IMG/VR virus record: IMGVR_UViG_3300044998_000338
Span: 1-45,257 of that record
DNA: 45,257 nucleotides
From: a virus
Direction: 5' to 3' (one strand)
Shown: piece after piece, positions 37,434-45,257 of the stretch
Numbering within the stretch: the first letter of the stretch is position 1
Layout of the letters: each line of letters begins with the position of its first letter
Made by a program: the position numbers and the translations under genes
The notes under the pieces: model-generated
What the model saw: only the letters and a program-made list of their open reading frames with translations
Database searches by the model: none
Told to the model about the DNA's origin: nothing

Positions 37434-40400
37434 GTGGTCGTCCGCATCGAGAAGAGCAGCGGTGGTCGCACCGTCTCCAACGCTGATCGGCTGAGCAGCA
37501 CCCTCGAGAAGATCGCTCTGTCGGGCGCTTCCGCTTCGGAGAAGCAGAAGGCGCTCGCCACTGCGCAGAACAAGAAGAAGCCGAACATCGCTCTGCGGGT
37601 GGTCGGTCGGGCGCTCGACATCGTCGACACGCCCCGAGCCTTCGTTGCTGCGGGCCTGAGCGAGGGCACCGACGCTCTCACCGATCTGTTCAAGCTGGAC
37701 GGACACGAGACGCTGAACGCCTCGTGGAAGGACTTCTGGGACGCCACGTGGTCCAACAAGGGCTTCGGCAAGCACTTCCAAGAGAAGATGGACGCCGAGA
37801 ACCTCGCTCGAGAGAAGCGAGGCGACAAGCCGAAGAAGACCTTTGGTGTCATCAGTGATGACAACAAGTGGGCCAAGCGTGGCATCGGTCTGCTGGGCGA
37901 CATCGCCGCAGACCCGCTGACCTACTTGGCGCCCGAGGCAACGCTGGCCAAGGTCGGTGGGCAGAAGGCTGTCGCTCGAGCGCTGTTCAGCCAGGCTGAC
38001 GATGTAGCCGCCCACAAGCTGGCGCAGAAGATCGCTCGAGACGGCATGACCTCGCTGTCCAAGGGTGAACTGAACACCGTCAATCAGGTGCTGCAGAAGA
38101 CGGGCAAGCTCGGCACGGATGAGGCCATCCGTGGCGGCATGCACTGGACCGTTCCTGGGACTGGCCGAGTGGCCAGCAAGGTGACCCGCTCGACCGCTGG
38201 GCCGAAGCAGGTCCAGGTCGTGCCACAGTCGCTGGCCCGAGTCACGCCCAAGGGCGTCTTCGAAGCGACCCGCAAGACGGTTCGCAACACCTTCAGCGGC
38301 ACTCGTGTAGCCGACCTCGTTGCAGGCCAGGACGCCATCGTCAAGCGCATGGTGTTCACTGGGTCGCCAGACCAGGCACGCCAGGCGTTCCTGGCGCTGG
38401 ACACCGCACGCTCCAAGCGACTCCTGACCCGTCGCATGCTGCAGGAGCTGGAGAACAGCTGGGCTGGGCTCGAGCACGATGCGAAGAAGCTCGGTGTCGA
38501 TGGCACCGAGGTGTACCGAGCGATGGGCATGGACGATGCTGCCATCGCTGAGCTGCCCGATGCGATGCAGCAGTTCGTCAAGCGGGCTCGGGAGTTCTCC
38601 GAGGAGGCTCGCCTGTACGCCAACGAGGTGGCGGGCGAGCAGTGGCTGGTCAAGCGTGAGCAGTGGCAGCCCGCTCTGGCGAGCGAGGACTTCAAGGAGA
38701 TCCTGAAGGAGTCGGGTCGCTCTCCCCGCATGGCTGGGAAGAGCTTCAAGCCGTCGGGGATCGAGAAGCGAGCCAAGCTCGTCGCTGGCGAGGAGTTCCT
38801 GGGCGAGACGCTGCTCGACGCCAGTGAGTACCAGAAGCTCCATGGTGTGGCCCTGGACCCTCGAGGCCAGGCCGAGAAGATCCTGCAGGACCGCATGCAG
38901 CGCATGGGGGCCGAGCACGTCTACGCCATGTTCGAGGACGACGTGTTCAAGGCGATGCCCGCCTACATCCGTGACCTCGGCTACCGCACCACCTACCGCA
39001 GCATCGAGGCCGATCTCGCCAAGAAGGGGATCGCCCTCGACATGTACCGCACCGTCTTCGACGACAAGGCGGTGGAGGCAGCCAAGCGCCGTTCCAAGGC
39101 GATGGGCGTCTGGTACGACGCCCGCCAGAAGGTCAAGTCCCAGGCAGCTGTAGCCGAGTCCGCACGCAAGCGTGCTGACGCTGCCAAGGCGACCGAGGAT
39201 GCCTACGCCCTCGAGATCGCCAAGATCAAGGAGAAGGCCTTCCTCGACGCCGACCTGGCGGATGCCCGCCTGGCTGCACAGGAGGGCCATACAGCTCGTC
39301 TCAGGGCCGCTGGGGGGGGTTTGGAGCGGGAGGCTGCAGAGGCCTCTCAGCGGGCTTCTCAGGCGCTCTCAGAGCTGGACGTGATGAACGCCAACTTCAC
39401 CGAGCGGTTGGAGGAGGCGGTCAACGCCGTCGCTGAGTCCAACAAGGCGCTGGGGAAGGTGCAGCGCCAGCTGAACTACCTGACCCAGGAGCGGGATCGG
39501 GTACGTGCTGGCATCGTCAAGGTCTACGAGCGGGCCGACGAGCGGGTCGCCAAGGAGCTGACCCGCCGCAAGGAGCTGGCCAGCCTCGAGAACTACCTGG
39601 CCGAGATCGAGGACCGCATCGCTGGGCTGCACGCCCAGATCGTGAACGGCGGGGTGCGTCCTGGGATCGGTGATGAGATCACCGCCATCAAGGACAAGCT
39701 GCACCAGCTCGTCACCGACCCGAACAACAAGAAGCGCTTCGACCTCCTGCGCATGGCGGTGGAAGCCGCCGACTCCCACGACGTGGCCAAGATCAGGGGC
39801 CTCGACATCCGTGACGTGCGCAAGATCCTCGAGGGGCTCGGGGTGCGTGACATCCCTCAGGCCCGCAAGCTGCTGGCCTCTCGGGATCGCATGGTCGACG
39901 CCCTGAAGCAGCAGCTGCTGAACCTGCAGACCGAGCAGAAGGTCTTCGACCAGACCACCCGCTACGTGGTGGGTGCGGAGATGGACTACTGGCGCCAGGG
40001 GCTGACCCAGGTGCGCCAGCAGATCGAGGCGGTGGCTGCCAGTAACGACCCGCTGGCGGCGCAGGCAGCCGAAGTGCTCGAGCGCATGTCCACCGTCAGC
40101 GAGAAGGGCACACTGATCAACGCCGTCAATGGTGACGACATCTGGTTCCAGGGCGTGCGAGGCACGCAGCTGGATCTGACCCGCCAGGTCAACGATGTCA
40201 TCCAGGGTGGTGGCCTCGAGGCGGGGTTCCCTGGTCTGCCCTTCTTCGCCAACGACGGGTTCGACGACATCGCCAGGGACATCTTCGAGATGCCTGGCCC
40301 CAAGCCGAAGGTCGCTTCAGTGAAGCTGCGGGTGGCCAACCCTCGGGTCTATGGGCCCGACGTGGCCACGCTCGGCAAGGTTGCCGACATGGACCCGCAG

Positions 40401-43181
40401 TGGAACCACCTCGTGTATGGCAACGCTGCGCCAGCTGGCTTGCGTCAGGCGCAGGCCGACATGCTGCGCAACGCCTTCGCCATGGGTGCGATCGACATCA
40501 ACGATCTGAAGCCCGTCACCCAGGAAGGCCTCGACGTTGTCGATGGCTGGTGGGATGACTTCGTCGGTGACGTGGATGCGCTCATGGAGCATGGCTACGA
40601 CGCCGAGAGTGCGATCACCTCGGCGCTCAGTGTCAGCCACTTCGACGACTACATCGATCGTCTCGGTGGGCAGCCGCAGCTGCGTGAGCTGGGTGAGCAG
40701 GTGACCTCCGAGGAGTACCTGTTCAACAAGTTCATCTACGAGGTGGGCGGTCACGCTGATGACAGCGTGAAGCGCCGCATCGGTCTGGCCTTCGCAGACA
40801 AGCTCGAGGCCGAGGGCTTCGATGGCTTCCAGTACGCCAACCGCTCTGGCGACTACGTGACGATGCCGCTCCATCCTTCACAGGTGGAGGCGGCAGTCGA
40901 TGCGGGCTATGCCCTGGTCGGTCAGAAGGTGGATGATGCCATCCAGTACCTCGACATGGGCGAGGGGATCCTGCCTGCTGACCACGTCCGTCTGTACTCG
41001 ACGGATGGCGTGAACTGGACGATGGATCGAGCAGCAGCGCAGGCCGCTGCAGGCGAGGGCGATCTGCTGTACCGCAACGTTCCCACCAACCAGGCGCAGC
41101 CCACCATGGTGGGCGAGGTGCCCAACGCCGCCAAGGTCGATCCTGCCAACCCGCAGCTGCAGGTGGCACGCCAGGAGCTGTTGGAGCTCCAGGCCGACAT
41201 GGATCGCTACGGCCAGGAGCTGGTGCGCAACTACAGCCAGCTCATGGGCGACATCAAGGACCGCATGACCGAGGGGGCGAAGTACGCCAAGCAGCTCGAG
41301 CAGGAGCTTGGCGCCAAGGTCAGCCAGCACACCGTCACCCTGCAGGACGCTGTAGCCGCTCATCGTGCCAACCGTGCCCGTCTCCGCTCGGTGGAGCGGG
41401 AGCTGGCCGACACCCGCAAGAAGCTGCGTGCCGATCACCGTGCCGCACGCATCGAAGAGTTCGACCTGCGTCAGCGGGCGGACGACATCTTCACCAAGGC
41501 CGATGAGTACGAGCGTCGGACTCGCACTGCCTACGAGCAGCAGATGGAGGCCATCGGCAACGAGATGGCGCAGGCCCTCGAGTTCCCGATGGTGATGCAG
41601 GAGCAGGCGATCGCACAGTCGCTGCGACTGCAGGCGCAGGCAGCCAAGGCTGAGGCCGACCTCGCTCGTGCGGGCAAGAGGGCGCTCAAGGCCGAGGCGG
41701 CTGTCGCCAAGCTGAAGGATCCTGGGACGCTCACCAAGATCGAGCAGGTCGTCATGCCTGCGGGCTACGCCAAGATGGGCTGGTCCCGCATGGCTCCCGA
41801 GTGGATCGTCGAGGGGCTCGCTGAGGGCACCAAGTTCATGGGGCCCGATGCGCTGCGTGGCGTCATCCGTGCCTACGACAAGTTCACCAACCTGTGGAAG
41901 GCCTACGCCATGCTCACGCCTGGCTTCCACTTCCGCAACACCTTCGGTGGCTTCTTCAACAACTGGACCGATGGCATCGACATGGGCCGCTACAGGGAGT
42001 ACCTGTCGCTGGCCAAGCCCTACAACCGTGCCCGTCGTTCAGGGATGGAGCACGCTGATGCGCTGCTGGCGCTGAAGAAGGCGCACCCCAACGACCCTGA
42101 GGGTGTTCGCATCTTCACCGAGATCATCGAGTCGGGCATCCTGACGGGTGGCCAGTCTCGAGAGATGATCATCCACACCGCTCTCGGTGGGAACTGGAAG
42201 CCCTGGAGTGCGGACAACAAGCTGCTGCAGGCCTCGACCGCTGGCATCACTGGGCCTGGCGGTCGGCACCTGCCTGGCACTGAGAACGTGGAGAACTTCC
42301 TGCGGGGCGCTGTCGCCATCGACACGATGCGCAAGGGCGGCGACCTGAACGCCGCCATCGATCGGGTCTACAAGCTGCACTTCGACTACGACGATCTCTC
42401 GCAGTTCGAGCGGGGCGTGATGCGTCGCATCATCCCCTTCTACACGTGGACCCGTAAGAACATGCCGCTGCAGATCGAGCAGTTCTTGACGAACCCCAAG
42501 GCCTACACCCGCCTGATGGCGATCGAGCGCAACATCGAGCTGGGGGTCGAAGAGGAGGAGGTCGTCCCCTCGTGGTTCGAGGACAACCTCGTCACGATCC
42601 ACACGCCTTGGAAGCTGGGCAAGGGCGAGAACAAGGCGGACGTGTACCTCATGCCCGACCTGCCCTACAAGGACATCACCCGCACACTCAGCCCTCGACA
42701 GATCATGTCGATGACCAACCCCATCATCAAGACGCCGCTCGAGCTGTGGGCTGGCAAGCAGTTCTTCAGCGACATCCCCTTCAAGGGGACGTACCAGGCT
42801 GCCCCTGAGAGCTGGAACAAGATGGGCGTGACCGATGCGCTGGGCGCCATCGGCAAGGCCAAGCAGGGCGCTGACGGCAAGTGGATGATGACCGACCGCA
42901 CCGCCTACGTGGTCGAGCAGTTCTTGCCGCTGATGGGGCGGGCACGTCGTGCCCTGCCCTCGGAGGACAAGTACAAGGACCGCCAGATGACCTCGATGAT
43001 GTCGATGCTCTTCGGCGTCGGGGCTCGGACGAACACCACTGCCGACAAGGAGGGCGAGTTGTATCGACGGAACAAGGAGCTGGAGCAGCAGGCGAAGCTG
43101 CTCGAGTCGCTCGGGTACATCGAGAAGAAGAGCAGCTCCACGAAGAAGACCGTCAGGCCCGTCAACTTCTCACCGTCATGA
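37434..43181 (+). CDS. Giant virion protein (1,915 residues), with ART-like and polyvalent-type C-terminal regions
   Basis: GTG start at 37434. Layout: helical N-terminus; coiled coil at about 560-720 and again 760-830; an ADP-ribosyltransferase-like region at about 895-1150 (W-F-Q-G-V-R-G, L-P-F-F-A-N-D-G-F-D-D, V-K-L-R-V-A-N-P, G-F-D-G-F-Q-Y-A-N...H-P-S-Q-V-E-A); another coiled coil at about 1240-1430; and a C-terminal region with R-N-T-F-G-G-F-F-N-N-W (about 1500) and I-P-F-Y-T-W-T-R-K-N-M (about 1665), typical of giant polyvalent or ejection proteins. It is probably injected with DNA or forms the ejection channel. The catalytic state of the ART-like part is unknown. Confidence 0.75.
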   Translation: MVVRIEKSSGGRTVSNADRLSSTLEKIALSGASASEKQKALATAQNKKKPNIALRVVGRALDIVDTPRAFVAAGLSEGTDALTDLFKLDGHETLNASWKDFWDATWSNKGFGKHFQEKMDAENLAREKRGDKPKKTFGVISDDNKWAKRGIGLLGDIAADPLTYLAPEATLAKVGGQKAVARALFSQADDVAAHKLAQKIARDGMTSLSKGELNTVNQVLQKTGKLGTDEAIRGGMHWTVPGTGRVASKVTRSTAGPKQVQVVPQSLARVTPKGVFEATRKTVRNTFSGTRVADLVAGQDAIVKRMVFTGSPDQARQAFLALDTARSKRLLTRRMLQELENSWAGLEHDAKKLGVDGTEVYRAMGMDDAAIAELPDAMQQFVKRAREFSEEARLYANEVAGEQWLVKREQWQPALASEDFKEILKESGRSPRMAGKSFKPSGIEKRAKLVAGEEFLGETLLDASEYQKLHGVALDPRGQAEKILQDRMQRMGAEHVYAMFEDDVFKAMPAYIRDLGYRTTYRSIEADLAKKGIALDMYRTVFDDKAVEAAKRRSKAMGVWYDARQKVKSQAAVAESARKRADAAKATEDAYALEIAKIKEKAFLDADLADARLAAQEGHTARLRAAGGGLEREAAEASQRASQALSELDVMNANFTERLEEAVNAVAESNKALGKVQRQLNYLTQERDRVRAGIVKVYERADERVAKELTRRKELASLENYLAEIEDRIAGLHAQIVNGGVRPGIGDEITAIKDKLHQLVTDPNNKKRFDLLRMAVEAADSHDVAKIRGLDIRDVRKILEGLGVRDIPQARKLLASRDRMVDALKQQLLNLQTEQKVFDQTTRYVVGAEMDYWRQGLTQVRQQIEAVAASNDPLAAQAAEVLERMSTVSEKGTLINAVNGDDIWFQGVRGTQLDLTRQVNDVIQGGGLEAGFPGLPFFANDGFDDIARDIFEMPGPKPKVASVKLRVANPRVYGPDVATLGKVADMDPQWNHLVYGNAAPAGLRQAQADMLRNAFAMGAIDINDLKPVTQEGLDVVDGWWDDFVGDVDALMEHGYDAESAITSALSVSHFDDYIDRLGGQPQLRELGEQVTSEEYLFNKFIYEVGGHADDSVKRRIGLAFADKLEAEGFDGFQYANRSGDYVTMPLHPSQVEAAVDAGYALVGQKVDDAIQYLDMGEGILPADHVRLYSTDGVNWTMDRAAAQAAAGEGDLLYRNVPTNQAQPTMVGEVPNAAKVDPANPQLQVARQELLELQADMDRYGQELVRNYSQLMGDIKDRMTEGAKYAKQLEQELGAKVSQHTVTLQDAVAAHRANRARLRSVERELADTRKKLRADHRAARIEEFDLRQRADDIFTKADEYERRTRTAYEQQMEAIGNEMAQALEFPMVMQEQAIAQSLRLQAQAAKAEADLARAGKRALKAEAAVAKLKDPGTLTKIEQVVMPAGYAKMGWSRMAPEWIVEGLAEGTKFMGPDALRGVIRAYDKFTNLWKAYAMLTPGFHFRNTFGGFFNNWTDGIDMGRYREYLSLAKPYNRARRSGMEHADALLALKKAHPNDPEGVRIFTEIIESGILTGGQSREMIIHTALGGNWKPWSADNKLLQASTAGITGPGGRHLPGTENVENFLRGAVAIDTMRKGGDLNAAIDRVYKLHFDYDDLSQFERGVMRRIIPFYTWTRKNMPLQIEQFLTNPKAYTRLMAIERNIELGVEEEEVVPSWFEDNLVTIHTPWKLGKGENKADVYLMPDLPYKDITRTLSPRQIMSMTNPIIKTPLELWAGKQFFSDIPFKGTYQAAPESWNKMGVTDALGAIGKAKQGADGKWMMTDRTAYVVEQFLPLMGRARRALPSEDKYKDRQMTSMMSMLFGVGARTNTTADKEGELYRRNKELEQQAKLLESLGYIEKKSSSTKKTVRPVNFSPS

Positions 43182-43516
43182 TCGCCGCCGTCAACACCAC
43201 GATCGATGTAGCCGCCATCATCCTCGCTCTCGGCGGGATCTTGGGGCTCTGGCTGGGGCAGCGCAAGCTGCGCCAGGAGAACAGCGACCAGCATGGCGAA
43301 GGCCAGGCTCGGGTCGCTGCAGTAGGCGAGAAGCTCGACCAGCTCATCGAGAGGATGGGCGAGTACAAGGGTGTGGCCAACGAGCGTCACACCCACGTCG
43401 TGGAGGAGCTGACCTCCCTGAACGGGAACGTCGTGGAGATCCGCCAGGACGTGAAGGCCCTGAAGGGCCGAGTCGACGATCTCGAGGATCAGGTGGACGA
43501 CCCACCTGTGGAGTGA
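43178..43516 (+). CDS. Single-TM coiled-coil protein (lysis-module candidate)
   Basis: 112 residues, ATGA overlap with the giant gene. TM helix V-A-A-I-I-L-A-L-G-G-I-L-G-L-W-L at 10-26, then a charged coiled coil with the heptads V-V-E-I-R-Q-D-V-K-A-L and an acidic end. Located before the amidase, so it may be a holin-type or spanin-like lysis factor, or a membrane anchor of the ejection complex. Confidence 0.65.
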   Translation: MIAAVNTTIDVAAIILALGGILGLWLGQRKLRQENSDQHGEGQARVAAVGEKLDQLIERMGEYKGVANERHTHVVEELTSLNGNVVEIRQDVKALKGRVDDLEDQVDDPPVE

Positions 43517-43517
43517 G

Positions 43518-44318
43518 ATGAACGTTCGATTCTTCACTCGCTCCGAATGGGGCGCAGCCGCCCCACAGAAGCGTGCCCCCTTCACGATCCCTGCTGCGAG
43601 CCGTCGTGGGGTGGTGATCCACCACAACGGCCCGCCCATGGCTGGCCTGATCGATACGCCCGAGAAGTCCCTCGACTACGTGCGTGCGATCCAGCGGTAC
43701 CACCAGCAGACCAACGGCTGGTCCGACGTTGCCTACTCGTTCCTGTTCGACAACTTCGGCCAGGTGTTCGAGTGCCGAGGGTGGGCGTGGGACCAGTTCG
43801 CCAACGGCGACGACGTGGTCGGTGAGTTCGATGGGGCTGACACCGTCTGGTACACCGCCATGTGGATGGGCGGCAAGGACGACGTGCCGTCGCCCGCCGC
43901 CTACGACGCAGCCAAGTTCATCGTGTCGGCAGCTCGCTTCCTCGGCTCTGGCCAGAAGGTTCTGCCCCACAACTACTTCCAGATCAAGTCGTGCCCTGGG
44001 CCACAGTTCACTGCCTGGTGCATGCAGCACGACGAGCGGCCCTTCGAGGAGCCGAAGCCCGAGCCCGCACCAGCACTGGTGCTCCCCAACAGCGATGAGG
44101 AAGAGGACATGCGCATCTTCGTGAAGGACAACAGCGGCGCCATCTACGAGCTGGTGCAGCCGCTCGTGGGCGTGCTGCCCAGCGGGCGCCTGATCCCTGG
44201 CAAGACGATGCGGCGACACATCGCTGGCGCCGAGTGGCGCACGCTGCGTCACGTCTACGAGTCCCGACTGGTCGACGTGTCGGTCGAGGACGTGAGCGAG
44301 TTGGAGGCAGTGGCATGA
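43518..44318 (+). CDS. N-acetylmuramoyl-L-alanine amidase endolysin (PGRP/Amidase_2)
   Basis: 266 residues. F-T-R-S-E-W-G-A at the start; zinc ligands H35 or H36 (V-V-I-H-H-N), H151 (L-P-H-N-Y) and C159 (S-C-P-G); catalytic-region Y-S-F-L-F-D-N-F-G-Q-V-F-E. It cuts the amide bond between muramic acid and the stem peptide. The C-terminal 100 residues are a Pro-rich linker and a small domain that may bind the wall. No signal peptide, so release needs a holin. Confidence 0.92.
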   Translation: MNVRFFTRSEWGAAAPQKRAPFTIPAASRRGVVIHHNGPPMAGLIDTPEKSLDYVRAIQRYHQQTNGWSDVAYSFLFDNFGQVFECRGWAWDQFANGDDVVGEFDGADTVWYTAMWMGGKDDVPSPAAYDAAKFIVSAARFLGSGQKVLPHNYFQIKSCPGPQFTAWCMQHDERPFEEPKPEPAPALVLPNSDEEEDMRIFVKDNSGAIYELVQPLVGVLPSGRLIPGKTMRRHIAGAEWRTLRHVYESRLVDVSVEDVSELEAVA

Positions 44319-44614
44319 GCAAGCTCGACAGCATCAAGGACGAGGCAGCCCTCGTCGTAGGCCTCGTGCTCACGATCGTGGCTGCGCTGCAGGACGCCAC
44401 GCTGAACGGGAACCTGGACTGGCGTGCCGCTCTGCCGCTCGTGGCGGCAGCGGTCGTGCGTCAGTTCACCTACGGACCGAAGTACGTGGAGCAGCTCGAG
44501 GCCCAGCGCCAGGAGCTGGACAAGAAGCGCCAGGAGGCCGAGGATCTGTGGCGTGAGTTCCTCGAAGCGCTGCGGCAGCAGCCGCCTGCGCTGCGGGACG
44601 ACCCGCTGCCCTGA
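44315..44614 (+). CDS. Holin
   Basis: 99 residues. Two hydrophobic segments (A-A-L-V-V-G-L-V-L-T-I-V-A-A-L at 11-25 and A-A-L-P-L-V-A-A-A-V-V at 38-48) with a short loop, then a highly charged helical C-terminus: a class II-type holin. ATGA overlap with the amidase stop. It would time membrane permeabilisation so that the amidase reaches the wall. Confidence 0.8.
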   Translation: MSKLDSIKDEAALVVGLVLTIVAALQDATLNGNLDWRAALPLVAAAVVRQFTYGPKYVEQLEAQRQELDKKRQEAEDLWREFLEALRQQPPALRDDPLP

Positions 44615-44618
44615 CCTC

Positions 44619-44646
44619 CATAAAGGGAACGATCGTTTCCTTTATG
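44619..44646. other. 28-bp near-perfect palindrome
   Basis: CATAAAGG...CCTTTATG around a central GATC; 13 of 14 pairs are Watson-Crick and one is G-T. It starts 5 bp after the holin stop. It may be a protein-binding or processing site, or the first part of the terminator region. Confidence 0.75.
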
Positions 44647-44657
44647 CGGGCAGAGCC

Positions 44658-44706
44658 CTACCGCTAACGGTAGAGATACGAAACGGGGGCCCCTGTGGGC
44701 CCCCGT
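44658..44706 (+). terminator. Late operon terminator region
   Basis: A small hairpin CTACCG-CTAA-CGGTAG (44658-44673) is followed by a strong one, ACGGGGGCCC/GGGCCCCCGT with a 4-nt loop (44683-44706), then TTCTG... It faces the leftward tRNA cluster, so it probably stops both convergent transcripts. Confidence 0.8.
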
Positions 44707-44713
44707 TCTGCGT

Positions 44714-44787
44714 TGGGACATCCGAGTGGGACTCGAACCCACTACCTCCAGCCTGAAGCTGGAATGCTGCCGTTACACCACGGACGC
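44714..44787 (-). tRNA. tRNA with UCA anticodon (possible opal suppressor or Trp-UCA), CCA encoded
   Basis: Acceptor GCGTCCG/CGGATGT with encoded CCA (44714-44716), D arm GTGT...AGCA, anticodon stem TCCAG/CTGGA with loop CTTCAGG, giving anticodon UCA with U33 and G37. The T stem is 6 bp (AGTGGG/CCCACT) and no base 26 is present, both unusual. UCA reads UGA. No long variable arm, so it is not a standard tRNA-Sec. Alternative pairings that give other anticodons do not form a stem. A partial copy is at 1-35. Confidence 0.65.
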
Positions 44788-44789
44788 AG

Positions 44790-44861
44790 CTCTGGGGGGA
44801 GGATTCGAACCTCCAACCTGCCGATTAACAGTCGGCTGCTCTGCCGTTGAGCTACCCTAGA
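44790..44861 (-). tRNA. tRNA-Asn (anticodon GUU), second copy
   Basis: As at 38-109 except base 44858, which puts an A opposite C at acceptor pair 4-69. The mismatch may lower function and marks this as a different haplotype. Confidence 0.9.
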
Positions 44862-44867
44862 ATGTGT

Positions 44868-44975
44868 CCCACGCTGCCAGTCTCGAACTGGCCCCACTGG
44901 ACCCAGTGTTGCTGCTAACCCAGCAACCCCCGCCGAGGCGGGCTTCCAGTGTGCTTCCAACTACACCAAGCGTGG
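44868..44975 (-). tRNA. tRNA-like gene with expanded anticodon region, second copy
   Basis: Identical to 116-223, including both extra hairpins. Confidence 0.6.
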
Positions 44976-44981
44976 GCGATC

Positions 44982-45236
44982 TCAGCGCTGTGGCTCAGCG
45001 TTCCAGGCCACCTCGCAGATGAAGCTGAGCTTGTTGTCGATGGACTCGAGCAGCTCGATGATGCGGAGCTGCACCATCGAGCCCCAGGCGGGGACGTGAC
45101 CGATCTTGCCGCCAGCACGCAGCTCGTTGGCTGCGTTGCGGATCAGCTCCTCCTTGATGGCAGCGACTACATCCGTCACCGTCAGTGCTGCGTCGGTCGC
45201 CTCGGGTGCGACCGTCTCTTCTCCTGCGTCGTACAT
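44982..45236 (-). CDS. Small orphan protein, variable C-terminus (copy 2)
   Basis: 84 residues. The N-terminal 65 residues are nearly identical to the 550-801 product; the tail (S-I-D-N-K-L-S-F-I-C-E-V-A-W-N) is different. Its stop lies at the same distance from the tRNA cluster as the stop of the gene at 230-550 in the other copy. Confidence 0.85.
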   Translation of the reverse strand: MYDAGEETVAPEATDAALTVTDVVAAIKEELIRNAANELRAGGKIGHVPAWGSMVQLRIIELLESIDNKLSFICEVAWNAEPQR

Positions 45237-45257
45237 CAGATCTCCTCCACCTTCGAG

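Larger units (their letters stand above)
44753..45257. repeat. Right copy of terminal direct repeat (blocks A and B)
   Basis: 44753-44985 equals 1-233 with one mismatch; 45049-45257 is homologous to 614-822. The 63 bases between them replace 380 bases on the left side, removing one whole gene. Confidence 0.93.

Noticed and set aside
37266-39290. 674-codon minus-strand frame opposite the giant virion gene
   Set aside because: High-GC antisense artefact; the plus frame has proper motifs and operon coupling.
44619-44646. Protelomerase telomere-resolution site
   Set aside because: The palindrome is only 28 bp and no protelomerase gene was recognised, while an integrase and attP are present.
44714-44787. 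Selenocysteine tRNA
   Set aside because: The anticodon UCA fits, but the long variable arm and 13-bp 8+5 acceptor/T geometry of tRNA-Sec are absent.

Overview
The window looks like an almost complete genome, about 45 kb and high in GC, of a temperate tailed phage. The host is most likely an actinobacterium. Three things suggest this: the putative attP carries the 3' end of an actinobacterial-type tRNA-Gly, there is a gp88-family gene typical of actinobacteriophages, and GTG/TTG starts, ATGA/GTGA/TGATG stop-start overlaps and one probable leaderless promoter are common. Short-tail (podovirus-like) morphology is inferred from the tubular or connector-type tail proteins, the separate internal virion proteins, one 1,915-residue virion protein and the absence of a recognisable tape measure.

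Left arm (about 0.2-20.1 kb, nearly all minus strand): early and lysogeny genes. From right to left these are: small orphan genes and a gp88-family protein under several related promoters with hairpin leaders (16.6-20.2 kb); a DUF932 protein and an HNH endonuclease (14.8-16.2 kb); a tyrosine integrase with the adjacent putative attP (12.96-14.0 kb); a small HTH protein and a promoter-driven string of six hairpins (12.2-12.9 kb); a replication/recombination module with Cas4/AddB-like nuclease, DnaB-like ATPase, HTH proteins, a lipoprotein, an SNase-like protein, an AEP primase and RusA (5.5-12.1 kb); a PD-(D/E)XK-like protein, a sigma-like protein and a DUF1599-like protein (3.4-4.9 kb); and a tight string of tiny accessory genes ending in three tRNA or tRNA-like genes (0-3.4 kb).

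Centre (20.1-21.7 kb): a mostly non-coding control region with terminators, a G-quadruplex-type tract, strong hairpins and a DnaA-box-like inverted repeat. It holds one minus-strand gene for a probable virion surface protein.

Right arm (21.7-44.6 kb, plus strand): terminase small subunit, endonuclease VII-like protein, terminase large subunit, portal, small structural or decoration proteins including a ten-fold repeat protein, scaffold, major capsid protein, tail connector/tube proteins, fibre, internal virion proteins, then TM/coiled-coil protein, amidase and holin. A 26-bp element with fixed internal spacing precedes three of the late gene blocks. The arm ends in a 28-bp palindrome and a terminator facing the leftward tRNA cluster.

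The last 505 bases repeat the first 822 imperfectly, with the same tRNAs and the same small gene but without a 320-bp gene. The simplest reading is a circular or circularly permuted genome whose assembly ends come from two co-existing variants. The most notable signals are the hairpin-string RNA, the three 26-bp late elements, the homing endonuclease nested out of frame in the primase, the UCA-anticodon tRNA, the repeated operator-like dyad inside promoter spacers, and the variable gene at the genome end, which resembles Acb2/Tad1-hairpin proteins.
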